Notes under the pieces: model-generated
Databases searched by the model: none
Told to the model about the DNA's origin: nothing
What the model saw: only the letters and a program-made list of their open reading frames with translations
Assembly: GCF_041435095.1 (NCBI RefSeq)
Contig: NZ_CP108025.1
Location: 310,001 to 374,000 of the forward strand
Length of the DNA: 64,000 nucleotides
Reading direction: 5' to 3'
From: Kitasatospora sp. NBC_00315
GTDB lineage: Bacteria; Actinomycetota; Actinomycetes; Streptomycetales; Streptomycetaceae
Part shown: in pieces, positions 1 to 8,207 of the stretch
How the letters are laid out: each line of letters starts with the position of its first letter
How positions within the stretch are numbered: the first letter of the stretch is position 1
Translations under genes and position numbers: made by a program

Positions 1-1
1 G

Positions 2-613
2 TTCACCACCCTCGACCACGTCGGGCAGGCGCCCGGCGGTCCGGACGAAGACCCGGAGGGCTTCCCCTTCGGCGGCTGGCAGGCCCCCCTGATGGACGAC
101 GTAGCCGGGGCACAGGTCGACGCCGCGTACGAGGGCACGGACGCCCTCCTGCTCGGCCGACGCACGTACGACATCTTCGCCGCCTACTGGCCGCAGGTCG
201 AGGACAACCCCTTCGCCACGCTCTTCAACAGCATCCCGAAGTACGTGGCCTCCCGCGGCACGCCCGACCTCCCGTGGGCGAAGTCCACGCAACTCGGACC
301 GGACCTGCCCGGTGCGGTGCGCGAGATCCGCGACCGGCACCAGCACGTGAAGGTCGTCGGAAGCCTCGACCTGGTGCAGACCCTCCTACGCGAGAAGCTG
401 TTCGACCGCCTGGACCTCTGGGTCCACCCGATCGTCCTCGGCATCGGGAAGAAGGTGTTCGACGAAGGCGCGGTCCCCACCAACGTCACGCTGCTCGAGC
501 CGCCCGTCGCCAGTCCTCGCGGCACCGTCCTCCTGCGCTACGGGCTGGCCGACGGCATCCCCGCCACCGGCGACATGAGCGCGCCCCGCCGCGACGCCGG
601 GGGCGAGGGCTGA
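2..613 (+). CDS. Dihydrofolate reductase-like (RibD C-terminal) family protein, 5' partial
   Basis: The frame is open from the window edge, so the start codon lies upstream and about 203 residues are visible. The sequence fits the bacterial DHFR-like/RibD_C family: an early PGGPDEDPEGGF-type loop (here DEDPEGFPFGGW), then LLGRRTYDIFAAYWP, the KVVGSLDLVQTLL nucleotide-binding stretch, and a C-terminal LDLWVHPIVLGIGKKVF segment. Members of this family are cytoplasmic NADPH-dependent reductases whose substrates are mostly unknown; they are not the essential FolA. The last 20 residues or so are a low-complexity Gly/Asp tail. The family assignment is firm and the substrate cannot be said. Confidence 0.85.
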   Translation, partial: FTTLDHVGQAPGGPDEDPEGFPFGGWQAPLMDDVAGAQVDAAYEGTDALLLGRRTYDIFAAYWPQVEDNPFATLFNSIPKYVASRGTPDLPWAKSTQLGPDLPGAVREIRDRHQHVKVVGSLDLVQTLLREKLFDRLDLWVHPIVLGIGKKVFDEGAVPTNVTLLEPPVASPRGTVLLRYGLADGIPATGDMSAPRRDAGGEG

Positions 614-1019
614 GGCCGACGGGGCTCGACCGAGAGCGGGCCGGGCACCGACGTGTCCCGCCCGCCCCCGGATGCTTCGACCGGTGACGTCGTGTCGTGT
701 GACCAGGCCGCCCAGGTAACGGCTCAGGTCTCGGGCCGGCCATCAAGGTGAGCGCCTTCGGTCCCACTGGTACGACGGTCCGGCCATCGCCGGGAGCGGC
801 AGTGAGCCGGCGGCGGAACGGCTCGCTCTCGCCTGGCCGCAGCGTGCTCCGGACCGGCAACCCGTGGCGTCGCAGCAGACCAGCCCGGCCCATGGAGGTG
901 GCCGCTTCCCTGCGACAGATGCTCGCCACCCTCACCGCGGGCGCGCTCGCCCGCACCACACTCCGACCCCTCCCCTTCCGTCCCCTCCCCTCCCCATCTC
1001 CCACCCCCCTGGAGCAGCT
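614..1019. other. Intergenic, no gene seen
   Basis: About 400 bases between the reductase and the next gene. Open frames here have no recognisable protein features. The only useful signal is the GGAG ribosome binding site at 1011-1014, which sets the GTG start of the following gene. Confidence 0.5.
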
Positions 1020-1688
1020 GTGCGCGTCATCGTCTTCGGAGCGTCCGGAATGGTCGGGCACGGCGCACTGCGCGCCTGCCTCCTCGACGACACCGTCACC
1101 GAGGTCCTCGCCGTGGTCCGCCGCCCGCTCCCGCTGACCCACGCCAAGCTGCGGCAGATCGTCCACACCGACTTCACCGACTACAGCGCCGTCCAGGACC
1201 GGTTCAAGGACCTGGACGCCTGCCTCTTCTGCCTCGGCGTCTCCGCCGTCGGACGCGGCGAGAAGGAGTACACCCGCATCACCCATGACTACACACTCGC
1301 CGCCGCCCGCGCCCTGCACGCCGCGAGCCCCTCACTGACGTTCGTCTACGTCTCCGGCGAAGGCACGGACAGCACCGGCAGGAGCCGCCAGATGTGGGCC
1401 CGCGTCAAAGGCCGCACCGAGAACGACCTGCTCGCCATGCCGATGACCGCGTACATGTTCCGCCCCGGCTTCATCCAGCCGGCCGACGGCGCCGCCTCCC
1501 GAACCTCCCTCTACCGCGCCCTGTACGGCCTCACCGCCGGCCTGTACCCCCTCCTGCGGCGCGCCTTCCCCCGACACGTGACCGACACCCGCAGCGTCGG
1601 ACACGCCATGCTCGCCGCCACCCGACAGAACGGCGCCGGCCCCACGGTGCTGCGCAACCCCGACATCAACCGCCTCGCCGCCGGCTGA
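1020..1688 (+). CDS. NAD(P)-binding Rossmann-fold epimerase-like protein
   Basis: A 222-residue short-chain/atypical SDR protein. The N-terminal glycine motif VFGASGMVGHGALRAC binds the dinucleotide. It is followed by an acidic loop (HTDFTDYSAVQDRF), the LFCLGVSAVG segment, and a YVSGEGTDSTGRS stretch in place of the classical YxxxK site. The start is GTG at 1020, because GGAG sits 5 bases upstream and the glycine motif begins at residue 5; longer in-frame starts upstream give only low-complexity sequence. Relatives are usually annotated NAD-dependent epimerase/dehydratase or NAD(P)H-binding protein. Cytoplasmic; substrate unknown. Confidence 0.85.
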   Translation: MRVIVFGASGMVGHGALRACLLDDTVTEVLAVVRRPLPLTHAKLRQIVHTDFTDYSAVQDRFKDLDACLFCLGVSAVGRGEKEYTRITHDYTLAAARALHAASPSLTFVYVSGEGTDSTGRSRQMWARVKGRTENDLLAMPMTAYMFRPGFIQPADGAASRTSLYRALYGLTAGLYPLLRRAFPRHVTDTRSVGHAMLAATRQNGAGPTVLRNPDINRLAAG

Positions 1689-1808
1689 CGACCGTCCGGG
1701 CTCCGGAGCGTAGGCCGTCACCGAAGTGGCGCCCGCTTCGCGGACTAGGCTATGAAGGTCCCTCACGAGGGCCGCGATCACGTGGCCCGCACACACGGGG
1801 GACGTCAC

Positions 1809-2501
1809 GTGAGGCCCATCGACAGAAGTCGCAGCACAACGGTCCTGGCCGCTCTGACCGCGGTCGGCATGCTCGCCCTGACCGCCTGCAGCGGCGGCGG
1901 GTCCGGATCGAACAACGCGGCCGCCGCACCCGTCACCACCCCGACGGCCACACCGACCGCCACCGCGATCAGCGCGCCCACCGTCACGGCCCCCTCGATC
2001 ACGGCGGCCGCACCGACGAGTTCCTCGGCCGCACCGGCACCGGCGGTTTCCGGCCCCGCCCCGGGCACCACCGTCAAGATCGGCGACGCCGTCCGGCTCC
2101 CGTTCTCCTTCGGGGGCTCCGAGGGCGCCATCGCGCTCACGGTCACCTCGATCGAGAAGGGCGACCCGGCCGATCTCGCCTCGCTGAAGCTCGACGACAA
2201 CACCAAGGGCCTGGTGCCGTACTACATCCACTACAAGGTCACCAACATCGGCGACACCGACCTCTCGTTCACCAACCTCAGCCACATCAAGGGCCTGCTC
2301 GCGAACGGCACCGAGGCCCCGGACCTGATGGTCTTCGGGACCTTCGCCAGGTGCAACGACGGCTCGATGCCCAACGAGTTCACCAACGGCAAGTCCGCCG
2401 ACTTCTGCATACCGACGATGTCCCCCACGACGTCCAGGGTCGCGGCCGTCGAATACTGGGACGACCCGTACACGCTCGACAACGGCATCATCTGGAAATG
2501 A
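1809..2501 (+). CDS. Secreted lipoprotein with a DUF4352-like domain
   Basis: A 230-residue lipoprotein. The signal peptide is followed by the lipobox LTAC (residues about 23-26), then a Ser/Thr/Pro/Ala-rich linker to about residue 85. The C-terminal beta-rich domain begins at VKIGDAVRLPFSF and carries two cysteines (ARCNDG, DFCIPT) that probably form a disulfide. The pattern 'allow a baseline, then modify by T/N-rich strands' resembles DUF4352 telomere-repeat-like immunoglobulin folds. GTG at 1809 is preferred over upstream starts because a G-rich ribosome site lies just before it and the signal peptide then starts with MRPIDRSR. It is probably membrane-anchored outside the cell; role unknown. 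Confidence 0.75.
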   Translation: MRPIDRSRSTTVLAALTAVGMLALTACSGGGSGSNNAAAAPVTTPTATPTATAISAPTVTAPSITAAAPTSSSAAPAPAVSGPAPGTTVKIGDAVRLPFSFGGSEGAIALTVTSIEKGDPADLASLKLDDNTKGLVPYYIHYKVTNIGDTDLSFTNLSHIKGLLANGTEAPDLMVFGTFARCNDGSMPNEFTNGKSADFCIPTMSPTTSRVAAVEYWDDPYTLDNGIIWK

Positions 2502-2628
2502 TCCACGAGGAGACCGTCGTCGAAGGCTGGTGCCCGGGCACCTCAGCGGTGCGGCCGGACCACGGAGCGGCGGCCGGTCGCGGCACGGCCGCCACTCCGG
2601 TCGGCGGTGGACCCGCGAAGATGGGCGC

Positions 2629-3009
2629 ATGACTGAACCGCCCGTCTTCGAACCCCGTCCGCTGAACGCCTCCGAGCGAGCTGTGCTGGAACACCTCCTG
2701 GCGGCCGACTTCCCCGGTGCCCCGGCGTTGCGCGGCCGGCTGGAGCGGACCGAGGTGGTGGGCACCTGGGGAGCCGGGTCGGTGAGCGTCGACCTTCGGG
2801 TGCGCGGGCTGGTCCAGGATCCAGCCGCGACGCACACGCTCCTGCCGGTCGGCGCCGGCGTCTACGACCGCTCCGGCGAGTACATCGGCGATCTGCTGCT
2901 GTGGGCCGAGGGCGGCACGGCACTGTCGGCGCTGGAGTACTCCTGGGTCACCGACGAGATGCCGACTTCCCTCCCGTCCGTCGACCAGATCCGACTCGCG
3001 GTCCAGTGA
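2629..3009 (+). CDS. Conserved hypothetical protein, 126 aa
   Basis: A small soluble protein with no signal peptide or membrane segment. It has an N-terminal helical part (ASERAVLEHLLAADFPG) and a beta-rich middle (VSVDLRVRG, LPVGAGVYDRSGEYIGDLLLWAEGG). The ATG at 2629 starts the conserved-looking sequence; upstream in-frame codons are low-complexity. It is the sort of small protein encoded next to immunity-like or cytosolic housekeeping genes in Streptomyces, but I do not recognise a family with confidence. Confidence 0.65.
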   Translation: MTEPPVFEPRPLNASERAVLEHLLAADFPGAPALRGRLERTEVVGTWGAGSVSVDLRVRGLVQDPAATHTLLPVGAGVYDRSGEYIGDLLLWAEGGTALSALEYSWVTDEMPTSLPSVDQIRLAVQ

Positions 3010-3295
3010 CCTCTCGGGTGCCGGTCGAACTGTCTTGAGACGGGCCGGTGCCCCGGGTGCTTCGCCTCGGCGAGGCCCTTCCCTCTCGACCTGAAGCGTC
3101 CGCGCGGGCCGACCTCCGGCCCGTGAGGGTCCCTGCGGACGGCACCCGGGCGACAGCAGCGTGGCACCGAAGCCCCGGCCCGGTCCGCCTCCCGAAACCA
3201 TGTGACGGACGGCCGGACTCCTGTGCTCTAATGCGCTGTCACACCGTCCACGCACGACCTACGTGCAACCTCAGAAGCGGGAGCAGCACCGGCCG

Positions 3296-3877
3296 ATGAA
3301 CGCTGAATGCCCCCAGTGCGCCGAGTCCGACCAGACCGTGAACGTGCCGCACGCGTTGGCCGATGCCGTCCACCCGCTCGGGGAGCCGGAGCGCGGCCGG
3401 CTCCTGCCGCCGCCACCCCCGCCGCCGACAGCAGCGGCCGGGCACAGCAAGCCCGCCATCGCGCTCTACGCCGTGGCAGGCGTGATCACCGTCCTCTGGC
3501 TGATGAACATGGCCAACGGCCTCCCGGACCTGGAGGACGCGGACACCTCCTACCGCATGGGCTACCTCCTCGGCCCGCTGGTCTTCTCCGTACCGTTGGC
3601 GCTGGCCGGGCTGGTCGTCCAACTGGCGACGAAGCAGCGGCGGATCCGGCTCGCCGGGGACAGTGCCGGGGCGTGGCACACGGCCTGGGAACGACGTCAC
3701 TGGGTTTGGCAGACGGCCTGGCTGTGCCGACGGTGCCGAGTGGCGTTCTTCCCGCACGGGGCGATCAGCCCGGACTACCCCGCCTCGCCGGCCATAGCGG
3801 TGGCACAGCTTCCGACCTGGGTGACCACGACGGCCGAGCGCGCGTTCGGCGTACCGGAGTCCGCCGCTCCCCGCTGA
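3296..3877 (+). CDS. Two-TM membrane protein with split zinc-ribbon CxxC pairs
   Basis: 193 residues from ATG 3296. The N-terminus has CPQC, then a proline run (about residues 39-45), two hydrophobic segments (PAIALYAVAGVITVLWLM and GYLLGPLVFSVPLALAGLVV), and a C-terminal CRRCRVAFFPHG. A two-TM hairpin places both CxxC pairs on the same side, so they could form one zinc ribbon; this is inferred from the topology. WERRHWVWQTAWLC resembles actinobacterial proteins of unknown function. No operon partner is evident. Confidence 0.7.
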   Translation: MNAECPQCAESDQTVNVPHALADAVHPLGEPERGRLLPPPPPPPTAAAGHSKPAIALYAVAGVITVLWLMNMANGLPDLEDADTSYRMGYLLGPLVFSVPLALAGLVVQLATKQRRIRLAGDSAGAWHTAWERRHWVWQTAWLCRRCRVAFFPHGAISPDYPASPAIAVAQLPTWVTTTAERAFGVPESAAPR

Positions 3878-4014
3878 ACCCGCACCGGCCGGAAGATCCC
3901 GCAGCGTGTCCTCCCCCGCCCGCGCGACCGCCGGGCTGCTCGGACGTGGCGGAACCGTCAGGCGGGAGGCACGAGGACGGTCGCCGTGCCGGCGCAGCGG
4001 TGGGCGCACCCCGA

Positions 4015-4539
4015 TCACGGCAGCGTGGCCGCCTTGCGCAGCAGCACCGACTGTTCGCGGGTGTTGCGGCTGAGGCGGGCGGCGAGTTCGAGTTCGGCCC
4101 GGGCCTCGCCGGTCCGGCCGAGCCGGAGCAGCAGTTCGCCGCGCACGCTCGGGAGCAGGTGCGAGCCCGAGAGCCGGTCGGTGGCGACCGGTTCGTCGAC
4201 GATGGCGAGCGCCTGCTGCGGCCCGGTCGCCATCGCGACGGCGACCGCCCGGTTGAGCTCGACGACGGCGGAGGGGGCCACCCGGCCCAGCCCCTCGTAG
4301 AGCAGCACGATCCACTCCCAGTCGGTCCGCGCCGCCGAGGGGGCCGTCGCATGGCAGGCGGCGATCGGCGCCTGCAGCCCGTAGGGCCCCAGGCCGCGTC
4401 CGGCGGCGGCCCGGCCGATCGCGGGCCAGGCCGCGGCGGATGCGGAGCGGTCCCACAGGCGCCGGTACTGGTCCTTGAGCAGCACCGGTTCGCCGTCCGG
4501 GCCGGTGCGGGCGGCTGCGGGCGGGAAAGCGCGCTGCCG
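4015..4539 (-). pseudogene. C-terminal remnant of an ECF42-type sigma factor (5' end deleted)
   Basis: The reverse-strand frame encodes about 170 residues matching only the TPR-like C-terminal half of SigJ/ECF42 sigma factors (DUF6596 region): ARTGPDGEPVLLKDQ, YGLQAPIAACHA, DWEWIVLLYEGL, SAVVELNRAVAVAMA, LPSVRGELLLRLGR. The sigma-2 and sigma-4 domains that contact RNA polymerase and DNA are absent. The frame runs into unrelated sequence at about 4540, where the oppositely oriented arabinofuranosidase fragment begins, so the 5' half is missing and the product cannot act as a sigma factor. A downstream GTG at 4485 could start a 156-aa peptide but would still lack the sigma domains. Confidence 0.8.
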
Positions 4540-4542
4540 TCA

Positions 4543-5322
4543 GTTCACACGTGGGTCGAGGCGGACCTCGAAAGCGGCATGTTCCAGGGAAACAACGGCT
4601 CCAACACCGCGAACACCGGAGACAAGAGTGCGTTCGTGACGGCCGTGCTGAAGAACGACGGGCAGACCACCTACGCCCTCAAGGGCGGCGACTCACAGTC
4701 CGGCGGCCTGACGACCTGGTGGAACGGCGCGCTCCCGACCCGCCCCGGCTACCGACCCATGCACCAGGAGGGCGGCATCATCCTGGGCACCGGCGGCGAC
4801 AACAGCAACTGGAACAGGGGCACCTTCTTCGAAGGCGTCATGGTCGCCGGACTCCCGTCCGGCACCACAGAGAACGCGGTGCAGGCGAACATCGTCTCGG
4901 TCGGCTACTCCGGTGAGACCAACGTCCCCAACGGCCCGCAGGGCCGGATCACCGGACCGGGCGGCAAGTGCGCCGACGTCGCCGGCGACGACACCGCCGT
5001 GAACGGGGCGGCCGTCCGCCTGTGGGACTGCCAGAACTACGCCGAGGACCAGTACTGGACCCAGCAGTCCGCCGGCTCGCTCAGCACCATCGGCCGCTGC
5101 CTCGACATCACCGGCAACGAGACGACCAACGGCACCCTGGTCGAGCTGTGGGACTGCAACGGCGGCGCCAACCAGGTCTGGAAGCAACAGTCGAACGGCT
5201 CACTCCTCAACCCCCGGTCCGGCCGCTGCCTCGACTCACCCAACGCCTCCACAGCCAACGGCACCCGCCTGGAGATCTGGGACTGCAACGGGACGAGCGC
5301 GCAGACGTTCACCCTCCACTGA
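4543..5322 (+). pseudogene. 3' remnant of a GH54-type alpha-L-arabinofuranosidase with CBM13 lectin
   Basis: About 260 residues are in frame. The first part (WVEADLESGMF, FVTAVLKNDGQTTYALKGGD, MHQEGGIILGTGGDNSN, GTFFEGVM) matches the second half of the ArabFuran-catal domain of GH54 arabinofuranosidase B. It is followed by a ricin-type beta-trefoil with three QxW-like repeats (VRLWDC, VELWDCNGGANQVW, LEIWDCNG). The signal peptide, N-terminal half and start codon are gone; homology begins abruptly at about 4543, directly at the end of the sigma-factor remnant. If expressed from an internal start it would lack a complete active site and an export signal. The lectin half looks intact. Confidence 0.8.
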
Positions 5323-5327
5323 GCCCC

Positions 5328-5395
5328 GCACGGCGCAGCGCCGGCGTGGATCCCGGAAGGCCGTCCCGCGGGTCCACGGCGGCGCTGCGCCGTGC
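5328..5395 (+). terminator. Long hairpin after the GH54 remnant
   Basis: A perfect 16-bp inverted repeat (arms 5328-5343 and 5380-5395, GCACGGCGCAGCGCCG and its complement), extended inward by GTGGA/TCCAC. It starts 6 bases after the stop codon, the usual place for an intrinsic terminator in high-GC actinomycetes. No T-run follows. Confidence 0.7.
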
Positions 5396-5600
5396 ATCGT
5401 CTCGATGCTTCTCAAAGTCATGTGCATCGACGCGGCGTCAGCAGCAATCGGCAGCTCCAGGGCCGGGTGTGTCCGGTGGACTCCCCGTACAGGGACGCCG
5501 GAAAGCGCTGCGCTGGTCACCTCGGGGACAGGAAATGGGTCGGGGCGTCCCGGTCAACCGGTGGGTCTGCGGTACCAGTGGGCTCGTCATACCGGTTGGA

Positions 5601-5983
5601 GATGGGGTCCGGCGGCTGTCGTGGATGTGGTGCGCCGCAGGTGGCGGGTGGAGGAGGACTTCCAGCTCGCCGAAGGAGTTGCCGGCTTGACCAGGGCCAG
5701 ACCACCTGCCGGAACTCCTATGCGCTGGACCCGGATCAGCATGGTCGCCGGCACCGTCCTCGCCGTCACGCGCGCCCGCACCGCCGCCGCGGCACCCTCG
5801 GGCCACCGGCTCATCCCGCCCCGCGTCCGCGAGGTCCTGCGATTGCTCCGGATCACCGCCCTGCCCCGCCCGCGACGCGACCGCGCCCACGTCCTGCACT
5901 GGTCCCCCTGGCGCCACCACCAACACCAGGGCGCCCGAGCCCACCGCCGCTGGAACAACATCCCTGCCACAGCAACCACTTGA
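5601..5983 (+). pseudogene. Decayed C-terminal part of an IS transposase (IS701/IS4-like DDE)
   Basis: The forward frame contains RWRVEEDFQLAEGVAGL, MRWTRISMVAGTVLAVTRA, LIPPRVREVLRLLR and AHVLHWSPWRHHQHQ. These match the C-terminal third of abundant Streptomyces DDE transposases (VRVAGxRWxIEExFQ ... LIPLTxNExRRL ... WSxWRRxHQ). Between AGL and MRW the expected GLDQGQTTCxNSW segment appears in another frame, so two small deletions near 5690 and 5716 cancel each other. The N-terminal two thirds are missing. Confidence 0.65.
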
Positions 5984-6051
5984 CCAGCAACGGCGACCCG
6001 CCAACCAACGAACTACAGCCGCCGCGTCAGTCCGGAGCTGAACGGATCTGT

Positions 6052-6108
6052 TTGATTGAGTTCACCTTGGTAGATGTATTGACACTCAATCGAACACTAG
6101 GGCTCAAT
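6052..6108 (+). promoter_or_regulatory. Candidate promoter and operator before the GH27 gene
   Basis: The region just before the GH27 gene is AT-rich against a GC-rich background. It has TTGACA at 6079-6084, an inverted pair TTGATTGAG (6052-6060) and CTCAATCGA (6085-6093), and another CTCAAT at 6103-6108. This looks like a -35 element flanked by repressor half-sites, as in sugar-regulated CAZyme genes. No clear -10 box was found; the assignment is inference. Confidence 0.4.
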
Positions 6109-6160
6109 ACGGAACAGCATGAACCCTCGAACGTGAAGTGATTCGACTCGAAGGAGAGTC

Positions 6161-7906
6161 ATGTACAAGCGCGCGCTCGTCGCGACGGTTGCCCTGGCGT
6201 CGTCTCTGTTCATATCCACCCTGTCGGGCTCGACGCCCGCGCAAGCCCAGGACAACGGTGCGTCGCTGACGCCGCCGATGGGGTGGAGCAGCTGGAGCTC
6301 CATCAGAAGCAGCCCGACCGAGGCCAAGATCAAGGCCCAGGCTCAGGCGATGCACGACTCGGGCCTGATGTCTGCGGGTTACAAGTACATCAACCTGGAC
6401 GACTACTACATCAAGAACCCCGGCACCACCGTCGATCAGTACGGTCGCTGGGTCGTCGACAGCGGCAAGTTCCCGGACGGTATGAAGAACCTGGGCGACT
6501 TCATCCACGGCCTGGGTGAGAAGTTCGGCATGTACGTGACGCCGGGCGTCTCGAAGGCGGCGTACGACCAGAACACCCCGATCGAGGGCACGTCGTACCA
6601 CGCACGGGACATCGTCTCGAGCACGTCGACCTTCGAGTCGAACTACGGGGGGTGGGGCAATGTCATGTACTTCATCGACTACAACAAGAACCCCACCGCG
6701 GCACAGGCGTTCGTGAACTCATGGGCGAACCTGTTCGCCTCCTACGGGGTCGACTACATCAAGATCGACGGCGTGCACACCAGCGACCAGAACGACGTCA
6801 TCGCCTGGTCGAAGGCGCTGAACCAGACCGGCCGCACCATCCACTACGGCCTGTCGAACACCCTGGACATCAACAACATCAAGACCTGGCAGCAGTACGC
6901 CAACAGCTGGCGGACGGGAGGTGACATCGAGTGCTACTGCTCGACCCTCACCAACTGGAGCAACGTCGGGCCGCGTTGGGCGAACCTGGCTCAGTGGGGG
7001 CAGTACGCCGCTCCGGGTGGCTGGAACGACCCGGACTCGATCGAGGTCGGCAACGGTGACCACAATGGTCTGACCGTGAACGAGCGGCAGAGCGTGATCA
7101 CTCTGTGGGCGATCACGCGGTCGGTGATGATGCTGGGGAGCGACCTGACCAACCTGGACGCCGGTGACCTCAACATGCTGAAGAACGCCGAGGTGACCAA
7201 CGTCAACCAGACCGACTCCGTGGTGGCCAGCCAGATCTCGAACAACAACGATCTGCAGGTGTGGGCCACGAAGCAGAAGAACCCGGACGGCAGCTACACG
7301 GTGGCGTTGTTCAACCGTTCCGACCGGGCCGGCAACGAGACGGTGACGGCCAACTTCTCCGACCTCGGGTTCAGCGGTTCCGCCACGGTGCGCAACCTCT
7401 GGGGCAAGTCGAACGAGACCCTCACCAACTCCGTCAGCCGGAGCCTGGCCCCGCACGAGTCCGCGTTGTTCAAGGTCACCCCGTCCGGCTCCTCGACTCC
7501 GGTCGGCGGCGACCTGACCAGTGGCCTCTCCGGCCGCTGTGCCGACGACCCGAACAGCACCCTGGTGAACGGCACCCAGCTGGACGTGTGGGACTGCAAC
7601 GGCGGCGCCAACCAGAAGATCACCTACAGCTCCTCGGCCAAGACGCTGAAGGTGCTGGGCAAGTGCTTCGACGCCCACGGCGGCGCTACCACCGCCGGTA
7701 CGCACGTTGAGATCTACGACTGCAACGGCGGCACCAACCAGCAGTGGAACGTCAACTCCAACGGCACGATCACCGGCGGTCCGTCCGGGCTCTGCCTCGA
7801 CGTCACCGGGGCCACCAACCCCAACGGCGCCGGCCTGGAATTGTGGAATTGCACCGGAGGCGCCAACCAGAAGTGGACCCTCGGGTCCGGCGTCAAGGTG
7901 GCCTGA
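6161..7906 (+). CDS. Secreted GH27 family glycosidase (alpha-galactosidase-like) with CBM13
   Basis: 581 residues with good Shine-Dalgarno GAAGGAGAG before ATG 6161. A Sec signal peptide ends near AQAQ (residues 1-30). The GH27 catalytic barrel starts at LTPPMGWSSW; YINLDD, the nucleophile motif YIKIDGV (Asp) and the acid/base motif WRTGGDIE (Asp) follow. After a beta-sandwich (about residues 330-440) comes a ricin-type lectin with repeats LDVWDCNGGANQ, VEIYDCNGGTNQQW and LELWNCTGGANQKW. GH27 includes alpha-galactosidases, beta-L-arabinopyranosidases and isomalto-dextranases. The usual DDCW is DDYY here, so the substrate is open; the neighbourhood (GH54 relic, GH43) would fit arabinogalactan side chains. 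Confidence 0.85.
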   Translation: MYKRALVATVALASSLFISTLSGSTPAQAQDNGASLTPPMGWSSWSSIRSSPTEAKIKAQAQAMHDSGLMSAGYKYINLDDYYIKNPGTTVDQYGRWVVDSGKFPDGMKNLGDFIHGLGEKFGMYVTPGVSKAAYDQNTPIEGTSYHARDIVSSTSTFESNYGGWGNVMYFIDYNKNPTAAQAFVNSWANLFASYGVDYIKIDGVHTSDQNDVIAWSKALNQTGRTIHYGLSNTLDINNIKTWQQYANSWRTGGDIECYCSTLTNWSNVGPRWANLAQWGQYAAPGGWNDPDSIEVGNGDHNGLTVNERQSVITLWAITRSVMMLGSDLTNLDAGDLNMLKNAEVTNVNQTDSVVASQISNNNDLQVWATKQKNPDGSYTVALFNRSDRAGNETVTANFSDLGFSGSATVRNLWGKSNETLTNSVSRSLAPHESALFKVTPSGSSTPVGGDLTSGLSGRCADDPNSTLVNGTQLDVWDCNGGANQKITYSSSAKTLKVLGKCFDAHGGATTAGTHVEIYDCNGGTNQQWNVNSNGTITGGPSGLCLDVTGATNPNGAGLELWNCTGGANQKWTLGSGVKVA

Positions 7907-7941
7907 CGAACCGAGTCGTGACCATCGTTCCTGATTGAACG

Positions 7942-7982
7942 GGCTGTTCGCACGGACCGACTCCTGGTCCGTGCGAACAGCC
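7942..7982 (+). terminator. Intrinsic terminator after the GH27 gene
   Basis: Perfect 17-bp stem (GGCTGTTCGCACGGACC and its complement) with a 7-base loop, 35 bases after the stop codon. Strong hairpin without a T-run, typical for Streptomyces. Confidence 0.85.
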
Positions 7983-8063
7983 GGGTCTCTGGACAAGTGG
8001 GGCTGCTGAGAGGCGTCTTGGAAACCGCCGTCGGGGCTTTCCCCTTGATCGAGGACACCGGGT

Positions 8064-8165
8064 GTCATGCGCGATGGCCGGCGTAGTTGATCGCTGTTCG
8101 TAGGTGATCGGGCTCTGCCGGCCGAGGGCGCAGTGCCGCCGTCTGGTGTTGTAGCGACCGGTTGA
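8064..8165 (-). pseudogene. C-terminal scrap of an IS3-family transposase
   Basis: About 35 reverse-strand codons read RYNTRRRHCALGRQSPITYEQR, which matches the end of IS3 OrfB integrases (YNxxRRHSxLGxxSPxxYE). Nothing else of the element is present on either side, so this is an isolated relic. Confidence 0.6.
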
Positions 8166-8207
8166 ACCCAAGGACGGTGGTCATGGCGGGCGCGGCCCCC
8201 CGGCCCG

